A DNA stretch of 64,000 bases from assembly GCA_963931925.1 (NCBI GenBank), contig OZ007579.1:49323174-49387173 (forward strand). Reading direction: 5' to 3'. The notes beneath the pieces were generated by a model. That model searched no databases, had not been told where the DNA came from, and saw nothing but the letters and a program-made list of their open reading frames with translations. Source of the stretch: Onchidella celtica. Its lineage: Eukaryota; Mollusca; Gastropoda; Systellommatophora; Onchidiidae. Made by a program: the position numbers and the translations under genes. Shown in pieces: positions 1-11,143 of this stretch; the first letter of the stretch is position 1; each line of letters opens with the position of its first letter.

Positions 1-2406
1 GAGTATGGTCATAATCGAGATAGGTTTGCACAAAACTAAAACCTCATTGCCACACATACACACACACACACACACAAACACGGATGAAGACCCCATGTGG
101 CCCACACCATATAGGCCGCAAGGACGCCAAGGGCCCCGAAACTCTTATTTAACAGGAGTTCTCTTCCTCTGAAAATCTCTTGTAGTCTCGCTCCCCCAAG
201 GGTTCATTATTTATTTTCGAGATGACATGCCACTTTTGGGTCTCACGGTCTAACCTCTTTATTGATGTGGGTGATTTTTTTTCTTCGCAAATGCATGGTT
301 TTGTGCATGTCAGTGAGATATTCCTACAGCTGTTTGCATCCTTCCCGTTAGTCTCACTTTATTAGTTAGTTCTTGGCAAAATTTGAACATGTTCGGTAGA
401 GGTGTCCAGAACGGGATGGACGCCTGTGACAGTGGACGTAAATTTCAGCACGTTATGATAGGGAGAGTCAGGTGATCTGAACTGCTACCCTTTAAAAAAG
501 AAACTGTCTCGAACTGTCGTAGAAATAAATGAAAACAGGATCCGATGAACGATTAACATTAACTTTTAATAAATGTAGATGAACGCTGGATATCTCACAA
601 CTTTTACTTACGGGGAAGGCAGCAGGTCTATCTACAAAAATTAAAATTTGGTCTTGCACACACAGAATGACTGGATCTTGCCCACATGCGGAATAACTGT
701 ATCTTGCACCACCCACTCACTCGCTTGCCATCCTTTATATACCCATCTAGATAGAAAGCTCAAGAACGGGAAATCCAGAAACTACGGGATGCAAAAAGGC
801 CACCTAATCGCACTTAGACACGTCCCAAAACTGCGCCACTCCAAGGCCAACCTAGCGTAATAATTACTCCGACATGAATGATATCGTACATTCTCGATGG
901 AACTACAATAACACAATTATGTCAAACAGCGAGACATCCAAGAGAAGTAAGAACTAGCACACGAGGGGTCATCGAGGGCTGCGGACAACATTGTTAGCCC
1001 ATAGGACGCAACAGCGCTGAACCACCCTCTTTAGGTCAGCCTCTCATTTTGCATTTCCACTGAAACGGCAGATCTTCAAAAGAGCATTCCAGACGTGAAA
1101 AATAAACATTTGATTTGTTCAATCAGAGCACGCCAATGTGTAGGTATTTCCTTGTCAACTCTGCCTTTTCTAGAGAAAATTGCACTTTGATGGGAATTTA
1201 TTAACTCAGCAGTACACGGATGTGCACTGAGAACCTTTCCACCAATGACATATTTTCTTTCGCCACACCAGAAAACAGACAGATTTTGAAATATTTATGT
1301 ATCAGGATATGAGCTCCAAGCTGCCCAAGGAATTGCCTTTGCCAAGCTGCCCAAGGAATTGCCTTTGCTAAGGAAAGATGAATTGCTGTCAAAGCCAGTG
1401 AAGGAGTGAACGAACAGTGAAGACAGTGACTACTCAGGCATTAACTGTTTGGTTCACTGGAATGTACTTGAAATTCTTCCCGCTGCACGAGCAACACAAA
1501 ATATTTGTAGGGTTGTGCAAAGTGGGCAATAGACAGAAATTGTGTGGGCAGTCCTGAAAATGTTCTTCTAATCATCATGAACGGCATCTAAGGCATAAAG
1601 CCACAACCTTCTGTCAGTTTTTCCCTGGCCATAATAGAGAGATGATAGAACTCACAAAATGATTTGAAATTGCCCTGCCATGTATTGTTGTAATGCTCAA
1701 AAGAAGTAGAGCACACCAGCGTACTTTCTGGCGTTAAATACCTGAAAAGCCCGAGTCTCTTATCACGGTTTTTCAGATTGTCTCTCCAATTCCTCGGCAT
1801 GCTTCTTGGGAGTGAGAATGAATATTCTTTGGATCCTAGCTCAATGTTTCTCAGGATTGTAAAGGTTGATATCAAGAGAGCTGTCAAAAATGACATCTAT
1901 CCGAGCAACCGAACCATCACCCCTTCCCCCTTCTTTAAGATAGTTATGGTAAAATGACACATTTTGAGTAATAAAAAAAGTCATGATTCCTCTTGGCAAT
2001 CAGGCAAGTGATGTTTGTCTTTTCTTCACTTGGTGGAATTTATTTACTTCAGTAGACATCGCAGCAGATTAGAATAATTTTGTTATATCACAGTTCAGCA
2101 TGCGACCTTCAGCTGCCGAGGAAGGAGGGTACGCTTCATTTCCGCGGGTAAACACAGCTTAAATGTGGTGTCTTCCAACAATAAATCGCTTCTTATAATT
2201 TCGATGAAGTGCTGGAAACAGACATATGAATGGTACAATATCAATAGGTCTAGTAGACCTGGATGTAAATCTTCAATATTTTCTTGAATTGTATCGAATT
2301 ATCTGTGTCATTAAATTTTACGGCTAATGAAGTGTACAATAGTAAAATTACATCGGATATTCATCAATTTCAGAGCTACGTCATCAAGCAAGATCGAATG
2401 AAGTTC
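1..2406. other. No gene recognised
   Basis: Only short, unrelated reading frames occur here and none resembles a known family. A (CA)n microsatellite lies at about 52-76. A 26-bp direct tandem duplication sits at 1316-1367. The rest is AT-rich sequence with no structure that I can name. Confidence 0.6.
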
Positions 2407-2414
2407 GTCGGCGA

Positions 2415-2781
2415 CACAGACTAATAAAATACCCAGACTGGATGATCCCATTGTGTGACGTCACAAAAACAGCGAAAGGTCATGAAATATCCTCTACATT
2501 AGGTTTACGGTAACCACCGACGCTTCAGCATAGCTACAATTTTGAATGAGACCATTTTGACGCGCCTACTGAACGCGGACATTTGGTTCTGAACCAAGAA
2601 ATGAATACATATACAACCAATCTTGACAAATAAAAAGAGATTTCTACTGCAGATAGAACTAGAATCGGAATTTCCCGATCGGCGGCCATGTTGGTTATAC
2701 AGTCGCCGCTCGGGAAATTCCGTAAAAAAACGACACAGCCCGAAGCTCGTGTTTCCATTCTGGTTAATTTATTAGTCTGTT
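2415..2781. mobile_element. MITE, probably P-superfamily derived
   Basis: This 367-bp non-coding block ends in matching inverted repeats. The left end reads CACAGACTAATAAA and the right end, reverse-complemented, reads AACAGACTAATAAA. It is flanked by an exact 8-bp direct repeat GTCGGCGA at 2407-2414 and 2782-2789, which looks like a target-site duplication. A GTGACGTCAC palindrome lies 40 bp from the left end. The 18 bases ending in that palindrome (2447-2464) match the right subterminal region of the P-type transposon at 8106-11117 at 17 of 18 positions. Both P and hAT transposons make 8-bp duplications, so P ancestry is an inference from the shared motif. There is no coding capacity. Confidence 0.65.
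2666..2722. repeat. Hairpin inside the MITE
   Basis: Two 19-bp arms (2666-2684 and 2704-2722) are reverse complements except at one position. They enclose a 19-base loop. The stem is GC-rich at its loop end. It lies nearer the right end of the MITE and is separate from the terminal repeats. Confidence 0.7.
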
Positions 2782-2789
2782 GTCGGCGA

Positions 2790-3440
2790 CGTTATATGGG
2801 TAGTTTTCCAGTTTTTTACGGAACATTTGTATAATTCTAACCGTAGGAAGTTAAAGTTTATGCTAATGAAATAATATAATACAGCAGTGTATTCATCATG
2901 CTATTCGTGATTGAAAGGTTACCGGGGATCAAGTCCATTCGGTGCAGAACGAAGCCTTACAGTACTATACTCTACAGTTTACAGACTTGACCTAAAAAGT
3001 GCAGGGAAAGTCAGGGCGAACGTTATTTTCTATATCCTTATTTCTAAGAGGTTCTATTTCGAAAGTGGAAACTTTTCAATTGTTATTGGAAGAGGTAACT
3101 ACTCAAGTGGAGGAGATGAGTGTGGAGGGTGTAATATTACAAACAAAATTGAACAATGCATTCATAAAGACGCCATGGGCCAAAGGTCCAGTCGTCCTAC
3201 TAATGTAACGTTCCATTCTTACCTAATCCTGCAGAGATCCAGATATGAATGCTGCAGAACAATAAACTGAACAAATTAAAATATGGTCACAAAGCCGAAC
3301 ATTAGAAACAAATAATAAAAAAGCTGCATAATAAATTCCAAAAGAAATAAAAGCTCAATAATTGTTTTGGAATTCATTATATAGTTGTTGTTATTCTTGT
3401 TTCTTAACGCAGGGCTGTGTGATCTACATTTTCTTTCTTA
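2790..3440. other. No gene recognised
   Basis: Overlapping reading frames of 69-119 codons run through this stretch on the plus strand, but they have no recognisable motif and are probably chance frames. The last 160 bases are A-rich. Confidence 0.5.
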
Positions 3441-3445
3441 GACAT

Positions 3446-4678
3446 TGTCACAAATCCCAGACTGGGAGATGTAATAAGTTATGACAGGACAACAATCACG
3501 AACGAACAAGTTTAACACTTAACAGAACAACCCATCAGACTCAAACATTTATTAAACATAATTATACAGATAATAGCGCAATTACATACATCATATTATT
3601 GAATTTAACTGCCGTACAACGGCCTTATTCCCACATGCACTCTTCCTCGGATCCACCACCCGGTAGTTACTTCCTAAAGACACTTCGGCCTCAGCCTCTC
3701 CCCTCAGGGTCTTAATAGCACATTAATAATTCACTGGCACCGCAGTCTCTCAATATCACCTTCCTATTGCCATAACACCTTAGCATTCCACTAGCACCTC
3801 AGCAGGGCAATAGCACATTATCATTTCAATAGCCCATTAACATGGCAATAGTACATTATCATTTCAATAGCCCATCAACGTGGCAATAGTACATTATCAT
3901 TTCAATAGCCCATCGACATGGCAATAGTACATTATCATTTCAATTAGCACATTCACGCTCATATCTACGTCCCTGTCCGTGGCCAGACTGCCACGACTTT
4001 ATGTGCCTCTACTGTCCTGCACCGACAGCCTCACTCTTGGCCTATGTGTGGCCTCCGGCCCTATGCTGGCCTATCCCCTGTGCTCACCGAGGTGGCTCTT
4101 TGGCCCGTCCCCGACACCTACAAGAATAACATTACATTGGTATAATACCATACCATTTCTATTCACTCCACCTCTCCTTACAACCCATGAAGCGTACACA
4201 CAATAGTTCACATTTCACTCACCAAACATCTTACGGTAACACACCTCCATCGTAGTACACAATACTCACTCGTGCTACAAATCCATGAACTCTTCATCTA
4301 TCGCTCATGGCGCACATTGCTATATCCAATATCAAGGACTTCCACATTCCTCACATATACTTATTTACATCATGGTAATAGACGAATATAATACATCAAT
4401 CATAATTATCAATCATCGTTTCACCTACCAGTCATCACTGGAAAAAACTCTCTCACTAGTCTTCCGACTGCTCCCCTTATGTTCGCCCACTGGGCTTTCT
4501 CTTGCGTCCCCTCTTTAGGACGTTCTAACTTGCAGTGATAGTAATACAGCGCTCTCGCCTCATTCTGACCCCCACCACTCATAACATGCACGCTTTTCCC
4601 TACTTCTCTACGTGCGTTAATTTTACTCTCCTCCTTCCCCCCCGTAATTATTAACTATCGCTCACTCCACTCGTGACA
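3446..4678 (-). repeat. 3' LTR of element A
   Basis: The 1,233-bp LTR starts and ends with the inverted pair TGTCAC/GTGACA. The same sequence recurs at 24611-25398 (partial), 34545-35768 and 59538-60775. At about 3806-3955 it holds three to four tandem copies of a 38-bp unit containing AATAGCCCATCAACATGG. Reading frames of about 75 codons inside it recur in every copy only because the LTR is repeated. Confidence 0.92.
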
Positions 4679-4700
4679 TCATCCCCCAGCCCAAAAAAAT
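4679..4700 (-). other. Polypurine tract of element A
   Basis: On the minus strand, the bases just before the 3' LTR read GGGCTGGGGGATGA. This is a purine-rich run at the position where plus-strand DNA synthesis is primed in this family. The assignment rests on position and composition. Confidence 0.6.
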
Positions 4701-5033
4701 TAATGCAATTAATTTCAAATCGCATGAAGATGACTGTCAACGAGTGAGCGTGAGCAATACGCACATAAAAATGACCTACCAATGCCCCTAGCACATAAAA
4801 TACCGGAATCAGGGGAAAATATGGGGATCAATATGCCCTTCACTATGCATATATGTATCACATCATCAATAGCTAACTAAACACAATACCTAATACAGAA
4901 TCAAAAAACAATCAACCTATCAACCATTCTCCATATCATATTTATAATGTCAATATTTTAAAGTCGAAGACTCATTCACACAAATCCTGTCAATGTTCCT
5001 GTCCTCCGATGTATAAGCTCCTGAACACTTCCC

Positions 5034-7505
5034 CTAGGCTCGACTAAGGTAGTCGGCGATATGATTGCTGGTTCCTGGAATTGGTTGTATAACGAAGGTA
5101 TACGGCTGCAAAGCCAATGCCCATCTAGACAAGCGTGGGCTGGACGAACGATTCTTCGACAAAAACGTTAATGGCTTGTGGTCTGTCTGGATACAAAATT
5201 CTCGTCCCATGAGATAACGTCCTAATTTCTGGACGGACCACACAATGGCAAGACACTCCCGCCCTATCACAGAATACTTTCTTTCTCTCTGCAATAACTT
5301 CCTACTGACATAACATACAGGATGGAGACATTCGTTCTTCTCCTGTAGAAGACAAGCGCCGACACCAGAGTCCGACGCATCCGTTCTGAGGATAAAATTA
5401 GATCGAAAATCGGGTAATATCAGAATGGGTGACGATGATAATGCTGTCACCAAATTATCAAATGCTGTCTGACATTCAGACGTCCACTGGACCTTCTTAG
5501 TAAGGTCAGTAAGAGAAGATGACAAGGGGGAAAAATTTGGAATGAACTTTCTGTAATAATTTAAAATTCCCACTAAGCTTCTGACTTGTTTCTTTGTTTT
5601 AGGGATTTGCAACCCTACTAATTTGTCAATTTTTGTTACTTCAGGTCTCTGAACACCTCTACCCACGATATGGCCTAAGAATACTATCTCTGGACACGCC
5701 AAATCCATCTTTGCGGGTATAGCAGTTAACCCAAAATGACGTAATCGTTTAAAAATTACTGTTGGTGTCTGAATATGATCAGACCATGTCGACGTATGAC
5801 ACGCTATATCGTCAAAGAATGACACGACATTAGGTATGTCCTTCAACACCAGTCTCATTAATCGTGCAAACGTCGCTGGCGCGTTTACCAACCCAAATGG
5901 CATGACCTTAAATTGGAATAATACAATGGGCGTTTGGAACGCCGTGTATTGTTTAGACTCCTCAGTAAGAGGGATTTCCCAATAACCTTTCGTTAAATCT
6001 ATCTTGGAAAACCACGTGGACCCGGCCAATGAAGCTATTAGTTCCTCCTGAAATGGAATAGGCTCCCTATCGCCTACCGTAAAAGTGTTCAATCTTCGAA
6101 AATCAATACAGAACCGCACCGATCCATCAAGTTTTTTCACGAGGACGATGGGTGATGAATACGGCGATGTTGATGGTTCTATCACATCTAACTTCAACAT
6201 TGACTCAACGTCCTTTATAACTCTATCTCTCGAAGAAAAAGGCAGCGGATAAGGTCTAAGAAATACTGGCTTATCCGAAGTCAACTTTATTTGGTGCTGG
6301 ATCACCGTAGTGCGACCCGGCAAATCCGTAATAACATCCTGGAATGACGCTAACAGGGTCTTAAGTACCCTGCTCCTTGAACTCGTAAGGTCAGGGTTAA
6401 TTTTTACGTCCCTGTAACCTTGTGTCGGAGTTAACTCCGGCAATTGAATTTGTAACTCTTCCTGCGCCTCGGTGTCGCTTACGTCACTGTCTAACTGGTC
6501 TACGACCCCCGTACAAGCAATAGAGAAGACAGTCTCCTCTGGTTTTGTCTGTGCACACAGATACTGTGGTCTCTCATAAAATCTCTGTAGCATATTAACA
6601 TGGAAAACCTTACTCGATCCATCAATGTGGATAGCGTAATCTACCTTTGAAACAACTCGCTCAATAACATAAGGACCTTTCCATGTCATCAATAACTTAT
6701 TATGGTCCGTAGGTAACAACAATAGGACCTTGTCTCCTGGCTTAAAAATTCTCAGTTTGGAACCTCTATCTTTATAGTCTTTTGCTCTTTTCGAAGCGAT
6801 ACTAGAAGCTTCTTCTGCTATAGTGCGCGCTGAAGATAATCTTTCTCTTAAATCAACAAGGTACTGAAACAATGAAATCTGCTCATCGTCTCCCGATGAT
6901 GGCGACGTCATCATGTCCCGAAGAACATCAGTTGGACCCCTAGGACTACGACCATACATCATTTCAAACGGCGAGAATCCCGTTGACTCCTGCCGTACCT
7001 CTCTGTACGCGAATAACACTGCAGGGATATATCTATCCCAATCTTTAGGGCGATCAGCAGCTACCTTACGCAGCATCGACTTTAGCGTCGAGTTCAATCT
7101 CTCGCACATGCCATTAGCCTGCGGATGATAAGGGGTGGTAGTGATGGGTTGTATGCTGAATAAGCGAAACAATTCATTCATCATCTCCGAAGTAAATTGC
7201 GCGCCCCTATCAGACAAAATTTGTTCTGGTATTCCTACCCTAGCGAAAATTGCAAACAACGCTTCCGCGACTGCCTCAGACGTTATGGTCCTAAGAGGAA
7301 CCGCCTCTGGCCATCTCGTAGCATTACATATGACCGTTAAGAAAAATCGATTCCCCCTATCGGTAGCTGGGTGAATGGGGCCAACAAGGTCTATCGAAAC
7401 CTTTTTAAACGGTTCCGAAACCGTGGGGATCTTTTGAAGAAGAGCCGGGGGTGTACGACCCTTATGCGTCGTCTTTTGGCACGCACTGCATGTCTTACAA
7501 TACAC
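5034..7505 (-). pseudogene. Element A pol: integrase, RT, RNase H
   Basis: An 823-codon frame. The N-terminal third is integrase: CKTCSACQK ends the zinc domain, then the catalytic-core motifs DLVGPIHP, LSDRGAQF and the NGMCERLNS glutamate region follow, with a C-terminal basic domain. From about residue 390 come reverse transcriptase motifs (SSPIVLVKK, CIDFRRLN, KIDLTKGYW, MPFGLVNAPATFARL). RNase H follows (LRTDASDSGVGACLLQE, QTDHKPLTFL), ending at DYLSRA. Known Gypsy elements usually place integrase last; here it clearly comes first. This frame is the downstream part of pol, separated from gag-protease by inserted element B. It is a fossil part, not a host gene. Confidence 0.92.
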
Positions 7506-7514
7506 TTGTACATC

Positions 7515-7997
7515 TCTAGTGAGTAGTTTTTTTCCTCGCTCGCTTGTTGTCAGGTGTTTTGACTCGTTCAGTAAATATTAGTATGTTCCCGAATATTCGA
7601 TAACGTTGTGGATACGAATGTTTACGCCAGATTTGGCCTTGAGTGATGTAACCTGATGACGTATTGATGCGTGATTGGTTAGTTTGGGCGAGGGAAAAGG
7701 TAACGTTTATTTCGAGAACTTTCTGTAGGAATATTTATATATATAGACCTGTGTGAGTGGCTGGTCGGTGAGTAAGTGAGTTTCCTTTTGTGTGGCGTAG
7801 ATATTTAGTTTCGCTGGTGTCTTCCTAGTAATTTATTGTTCACTATACAGTTATTAAACTTTAGTATTATTTAATCTATCGTCGGATCTCGTGTTTATTT
7901 ATTTTACAGCTGTAATAGTTTCGTTTTCTAAAGGGTTGTAGTTAGATCAACGAACTCCCCCCTACTATAACGTGCTAGAACAACCTCAGCTGTTACA
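7515..7997 (+). repeat. LTR portion, element B family
   Basis: This stretch is colinear with most of the LTRs at 11144-11762 and 21216-21842, up to the shared end CTCAGCTGTTACA. It directly abuts element A sequence on its left. Confidence 0.88.
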
Positions 7998-8105
7998 CTA
8001 CAGTCTACCACCCTATGTGCAACGGGTTGTTGGAGCGATTTAACGGCACACTGAAGAAGACCTTAAGGCGACTGTGCGCCGAGCCACCCAAGCAGTGGCA
8101 CAGAT
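7998..8105 (+). pseudogene. Element B integrase fragment
   Basis: The sequence is nearly identical to the integrase core of the long B copy around 14144-14243 (the CNGLVERFNG region). The last eight bases, GCACAGAT, recur at 11118-11125 and form the target duplication of the P-type transposon. Confidence 0.85.
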
Positions 8106-8182
8106 CGTGGCCTTCGTAATCAAATGGCCTGACACAAGGGAGCATAGCAAGGCTGTGACGTCACGATATGGGGCGGCCTACG
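8106..8182 (+). repeat. Left terminal and subterminal repeats of P element
   Basis: The terminal inverted repeat (8106-8136) is followed by the subterminal GTGACGTCAC palindrome (8155-8164) and ATGGGGCGG. In P elements the terminal repeats are the cleavage sites and the THAP domain binds subterminal sites. The palindrome contains TGACGTCA, the CREB/ATF consensus. Use as a host promoter or as a transposase site is inference. Confidence 0.8.
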
Positions 8183-8367
8183 GGAGGCTGGCGCGAGATT
8201 GAAATGTGCATAGTGCATTAGTCAGCAGACACAATAGCTGCCGGCATGTAGTGTTGTCATGTGTTATAGAAAATTGTATTTGTTTATTACTGCTTTGCTT
8301 GTGGATAGAGTGCATTTTTTGGATATCTGACCTTTATTCATATTCTCATTGTTGTTAAATGTGAACT

Positions 8368-8889
8368 ATGCCACGAAAGTGCTGTGTGCCCAATTGCAGG
8401 GGCAACTACGATAAGACTGTGAAGACATCAATGTTTACTTTTCCAAAAGACTCGGGGACACGTAGCCTGTGGATTAACAAGATTCCAAGGGCCGATTTCC
8501 GGCCTACGGATGAATCTGTGATTTGTGCAAAACATTTTAGTCCACAATTCATTCTCACGGAGGACTCAGTGACCAGGCCAGATGGCAGTATACTAACAGT
8601 TGCAAGACAAAGACCTATGTTAACTGATGATGCTTATCCCTCTATATTCCCAAACTGCCCGTCGTACTTGACAGAAACACCACCCGCTAAAAGGAAAAGA
8701 TCAGGAGAAAGGCAGTTAGAGCTGGAGAAACGCAATGAATGTGCGTTCAATGATTGGATGGAAGCTGATAAAGTCACAGATTTTCGGATTTTAGCAAGAA
8801 ATTGCATTTACACCTTAACAATACATCATGGCTACGCAGGCTGCAAAACAACACGGAACAGTCTACATACTGGAGTTTTTATCACATAA
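8368..8889 (+). pseudogene. THAP-domain transposase, N-terminal part
   Basis: A 173-codon frame opening with a THAP DNA-binding domain at residues 1-94. Its C2CH zinc ligands are C6, C10, C53 and H56 (MPRKCCVPNC; ICAKHF). Conserved W35 and the closing DAYPSIF version of the AVPTIF motif are present. A basic stretch PAKRKR follows at 106-111 and could be a nuclear localisation signal. The domain binds DNA in P-type transposases and in host THAP proteins. The start ATG at 8368 is the natural one because the THAP fold begins at the N-terminus. Coding similarity continues in another frame from about 8828, so a frameshift lies near 8800-8830 and the last 25 or so residues of this frame are probably spurious. 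The position inside a transposon with matching ends makes it a transposase, not a host gene. Confidence 0.88.
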
Positions 8890-9013
8890 AGATTCTGACA
8901 ACTTCACAAAGCCTGTCCTGACTAGTGCTGTACGAGTTTTCACAGATATGCATGTGGAAGTTTACACCGACAGTTCTGGTAATAACATTAATAAACATTT
9001 TAAAAACCTATAA
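8828..9013 (+). pseudogene. P-type transposase, post-THAP segment
   Basis: This frame (HGTVYILEFLSHKD...VLTSAVRVFTDMHVEVY) has the alternating hydrophobic pattern of the beta-rich segment that follows THAP in many THAP-transposases. It continues the protein of 8368-8889 in a different frame. The assignment rests on order and general resemblance. No catalytic residue is visible. Confidence 0.5.
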
Positions 9014-10027
9014 AGAACAAAAACACTGGTAAAGGAAAAGGAAAAGTAAATCTCCGTTTCCCTCTCTCTTTTTCTCTCAGTAAGCGAAGTAGCGATTAAC
9101 CAAATTAAAGGGAAAAAAAACAAAAACAGTTAAACCAGAAACAAAGACACTTAATCGGATTTTTGTACGACTTTGGACCTTAGCTCGACCGTATTGTCAA
9201 AAAATAGCACCATTTGCCAATGGTATTTCATTTCTGGCATTTCCATTTACATCAAAGAGCCACAGATGTGTTCCAGGGGTCAATTAGAGAGGGAAGGTGC
9301 CGTTTCGGTTGCATGCTTACTGCCCCCTTATGACCCTGCAATCTCTTCTGAGAATCAAAGGAGGGCTTGACCTCATGACCTGTCTTAATTAAAACTGATT
9401 TTGCCAGCCGAAACACTTCTCAGCACAACTTACAACTTTACTTCATTTGGATAATGGTAATGTTAGCGAATGATGATACCGCAATACAATAATTATCGTG
9501 TTTAAATCTGTAAGAGTTTGGTGCTCGCACCAGCTAATTTCGACAATCAGGCTTGCATTTCGGTATCTATCTGTTTTGTTGGCGCTACTGGTTGATGCCT
9601 TAGTCAGTGGAAAGTTAAGCCTTATCTCTGAAATAATGGTAATAGTCTTGAAGTATAGGATATTAACCCCAGACACCGCACTCATTCACACTCTGTAATG
9701 CTGATTAACCTACGAGTATTGTCCTCAGATCTTTCTGTCAACTCATTCATTTTCAATCGGTACATAATAAAAATTAATTGCTTTGAAGTGATATTTATTA
9801 AAAAGATAAATTTTTGCTTGTCTACATTCATAAAATCAGCCTATGAATTCTTTACAGTACGAGTACCAGACAGTTCTCTGAAATGGCTGTTTGGCCAGAA
9901 CTCTCCTCCAACACTGACATTGTGGTCACAGTTTGATACTCTTTTATCTCATTTTTGTGGTCATAATGTAAATAAGACAACGGATATCAAGGACCAATAG
10001 CAGGTCTTTATTGACGGTCTGTACAAC
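9014..10027 (+). other. P element interior, coding not recognised
   Basis: Short frames only. It lies between two transposase segments and may be intron or decayed coding sequence. One frame near 9850-9990 (AYEFFTVRVPD...) could be transposase-derived, but I cannot support it. Confidence 0.4.
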
Positions 10028-10496
10028 TTGACCACTGATGAGAGAATGGAAGACAGTGATGACGAGAAGGGATCGCAAGTAAAGGAGAGGATGTTATTCA
10101 TACTGGAACTGTTGAAATTATTGTTCTCTTCTGTGAAGAGATATTCCTGTGAGATGCTGTCGCAAGCTTTTCAGACATTTTCATCTGTCCCCCAAACCTA
10201 TTTATTACTTAGAGACACTTTCTTGACACTACCACATCCTTCATACCTAAAAAGGCCTTTGTGTAAATCAGAGACAAGTTTTGTTAAAGCTGGCAATGGC
10301 ACAGATTCAATCTCTAGGCATGTGTGATAGGGAGTGTGAAGCATGTGGTCAGGATTATTCTCAACTAGTTATGAAATATTGTAAACCTGCAGTGAACATT
10401 TTCCTGAACAACTACATGTATTCAAAACATTTCTCGGATAAAGCTTCTTCAGGGAATAATGCCAGAAAACTGAAGACATACACCAAAAGGGTCTAA
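10028..10496 (+). pseudogene. P-type transposase, Tnp_P_element-like segment
   Basis: The segment RYSCEMLSQAFQTFSS, YLLLRDTFLTLPHPSYLKR at 10139-10250 resembles the conserved P/THAP9 transposase block with the general pattern RYS-E-L, SP-Y--LR, LPHPSTLR. An overlapping frame at 10281-10496 (RECEACGQDYSQLV) may continue the protein after a frameshift. The RNase H-like catalytic region expected next was not found before the right end at 11117. The element therefore looks non-autonomous. Confidence 0.65.
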
Positions 10497-11043
10497 ATTC
10501 CAAACATCTTTTTTTGCGGACGATTTTGTTCACGTTTACAAAGGTACGTTTCGATCTTATGATTATTATTTGCTGTTAATACTGGCTACTAATGTTACAT
10601 GTAGGCCACTCTTAAATTGCACTTTCCTAGACTAGCTGTTCTAATACTAATGTTAATGTTGTGTCCACTAACCTAGTTCTGACGGTGCTTTTTATGTTAC
10701 ATGCATTAACATTAAATATGGGAAATATTAAATAGGGAAAAAAACACAAAAATTGTGGATGTTAGCGTACGGATGTTTGGTTTGAATCACACTCGACTGT
10801 TTTAGTAACAGGAAACCAGTTTCACGATAACAAACACTGATCTTGCCAATAGTCAGGCTTACTCTTTGGCTATTAGTTGGTCCGTCTACACTTAGCCCAA
10901 CGTTAATAAGTGATATAGACGTGCGACCGATAATGGAAATAAAAAAAAAAGAGAATCCATAATATTTCAACACACCGGCGAGATAGATACCGGCGTGATA
11001 CCAATGCTTTTGTTTCTTCGCGTGCAATAAACATTAGGGTCGC

Positions 11044-11117
11044 TACTCGCTCATCGACCGCCCCATAGTGTGACGTCACGCCAGGAGTGTGTCGGGCCAT
11101 GTTATCACGAGGGCCAT
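11044..11117 (-). repeat. Right terminal and subterminal repeats of P element
   Basis: This is the mirror image of the left end. CCGCCCCATAGT precedes GTGACGTCAC (11070-11079), and the terminal repeat ends in GGGCCAT. The arrangement is symmetrical with 8106-8182. Confidence 0.8.
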
Positions 11118-11143
11118 GCACAGATACATCAACCCGCTGCTCT

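Larger units (their letters stand above)
8106..11117 (+). mobile_element. P-superfamily DNA transposon (THAP transposase)
   Basis: A 3.0-kb DNA transposon inserted in the integrase fragment of the partial B copy. An 8-bp duplication GCACAGAT (7 bp if the outermost base is counted as element) flanks it at 8098-8105 and 11118-11125. Inverted repeats of about 30 bp start CGTGGCCTTCGTAAT on the left and CATGGCCCTCGTGAT on the right strand, and both reach GGCC(T/C)GACACA. A second inverted pair lies about 50 bp inside: GTGACGTCAC next to ATGGGGCGG, at 8155-8174 and 11060-11079. Length, 8-bp duplication, 31-bp repeats and a THAP-domain protein all fit Drosophila P and THAP9-like elements. The transposase is incomplete; I see no RNase H-like catalytic part. 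Confidence 0.88.
7515..11143 (+). mobile_element. Partial copy of LTR element B
   Basis: A partial element B: an LTR portion (7515-7997) runs directly into a short integrase stretch (7998-8105). That stretch is interrupted by the P-type transposon and resumes at 11119-11143, next to the LTR of the long B copy. The integrase stretch matches 14144-14262 of the long copy closely. By eye its LTR differs from the neighbouring LTRs at about nine sites in 480 bp, more than those two differ from each other, so it may derive from a separate, older B copy. It is broken. Confidence 0.8.

Noticed and set aside
3979-4206. 75-codon frame (MARLPRLYVPLLSCTDSL...) conserved at four places
   Set aside because: Its conservation comes from the repeated family A LTR (also at 24695, 35021 and 60043). 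The frame carries no motif and varies in length between copies.
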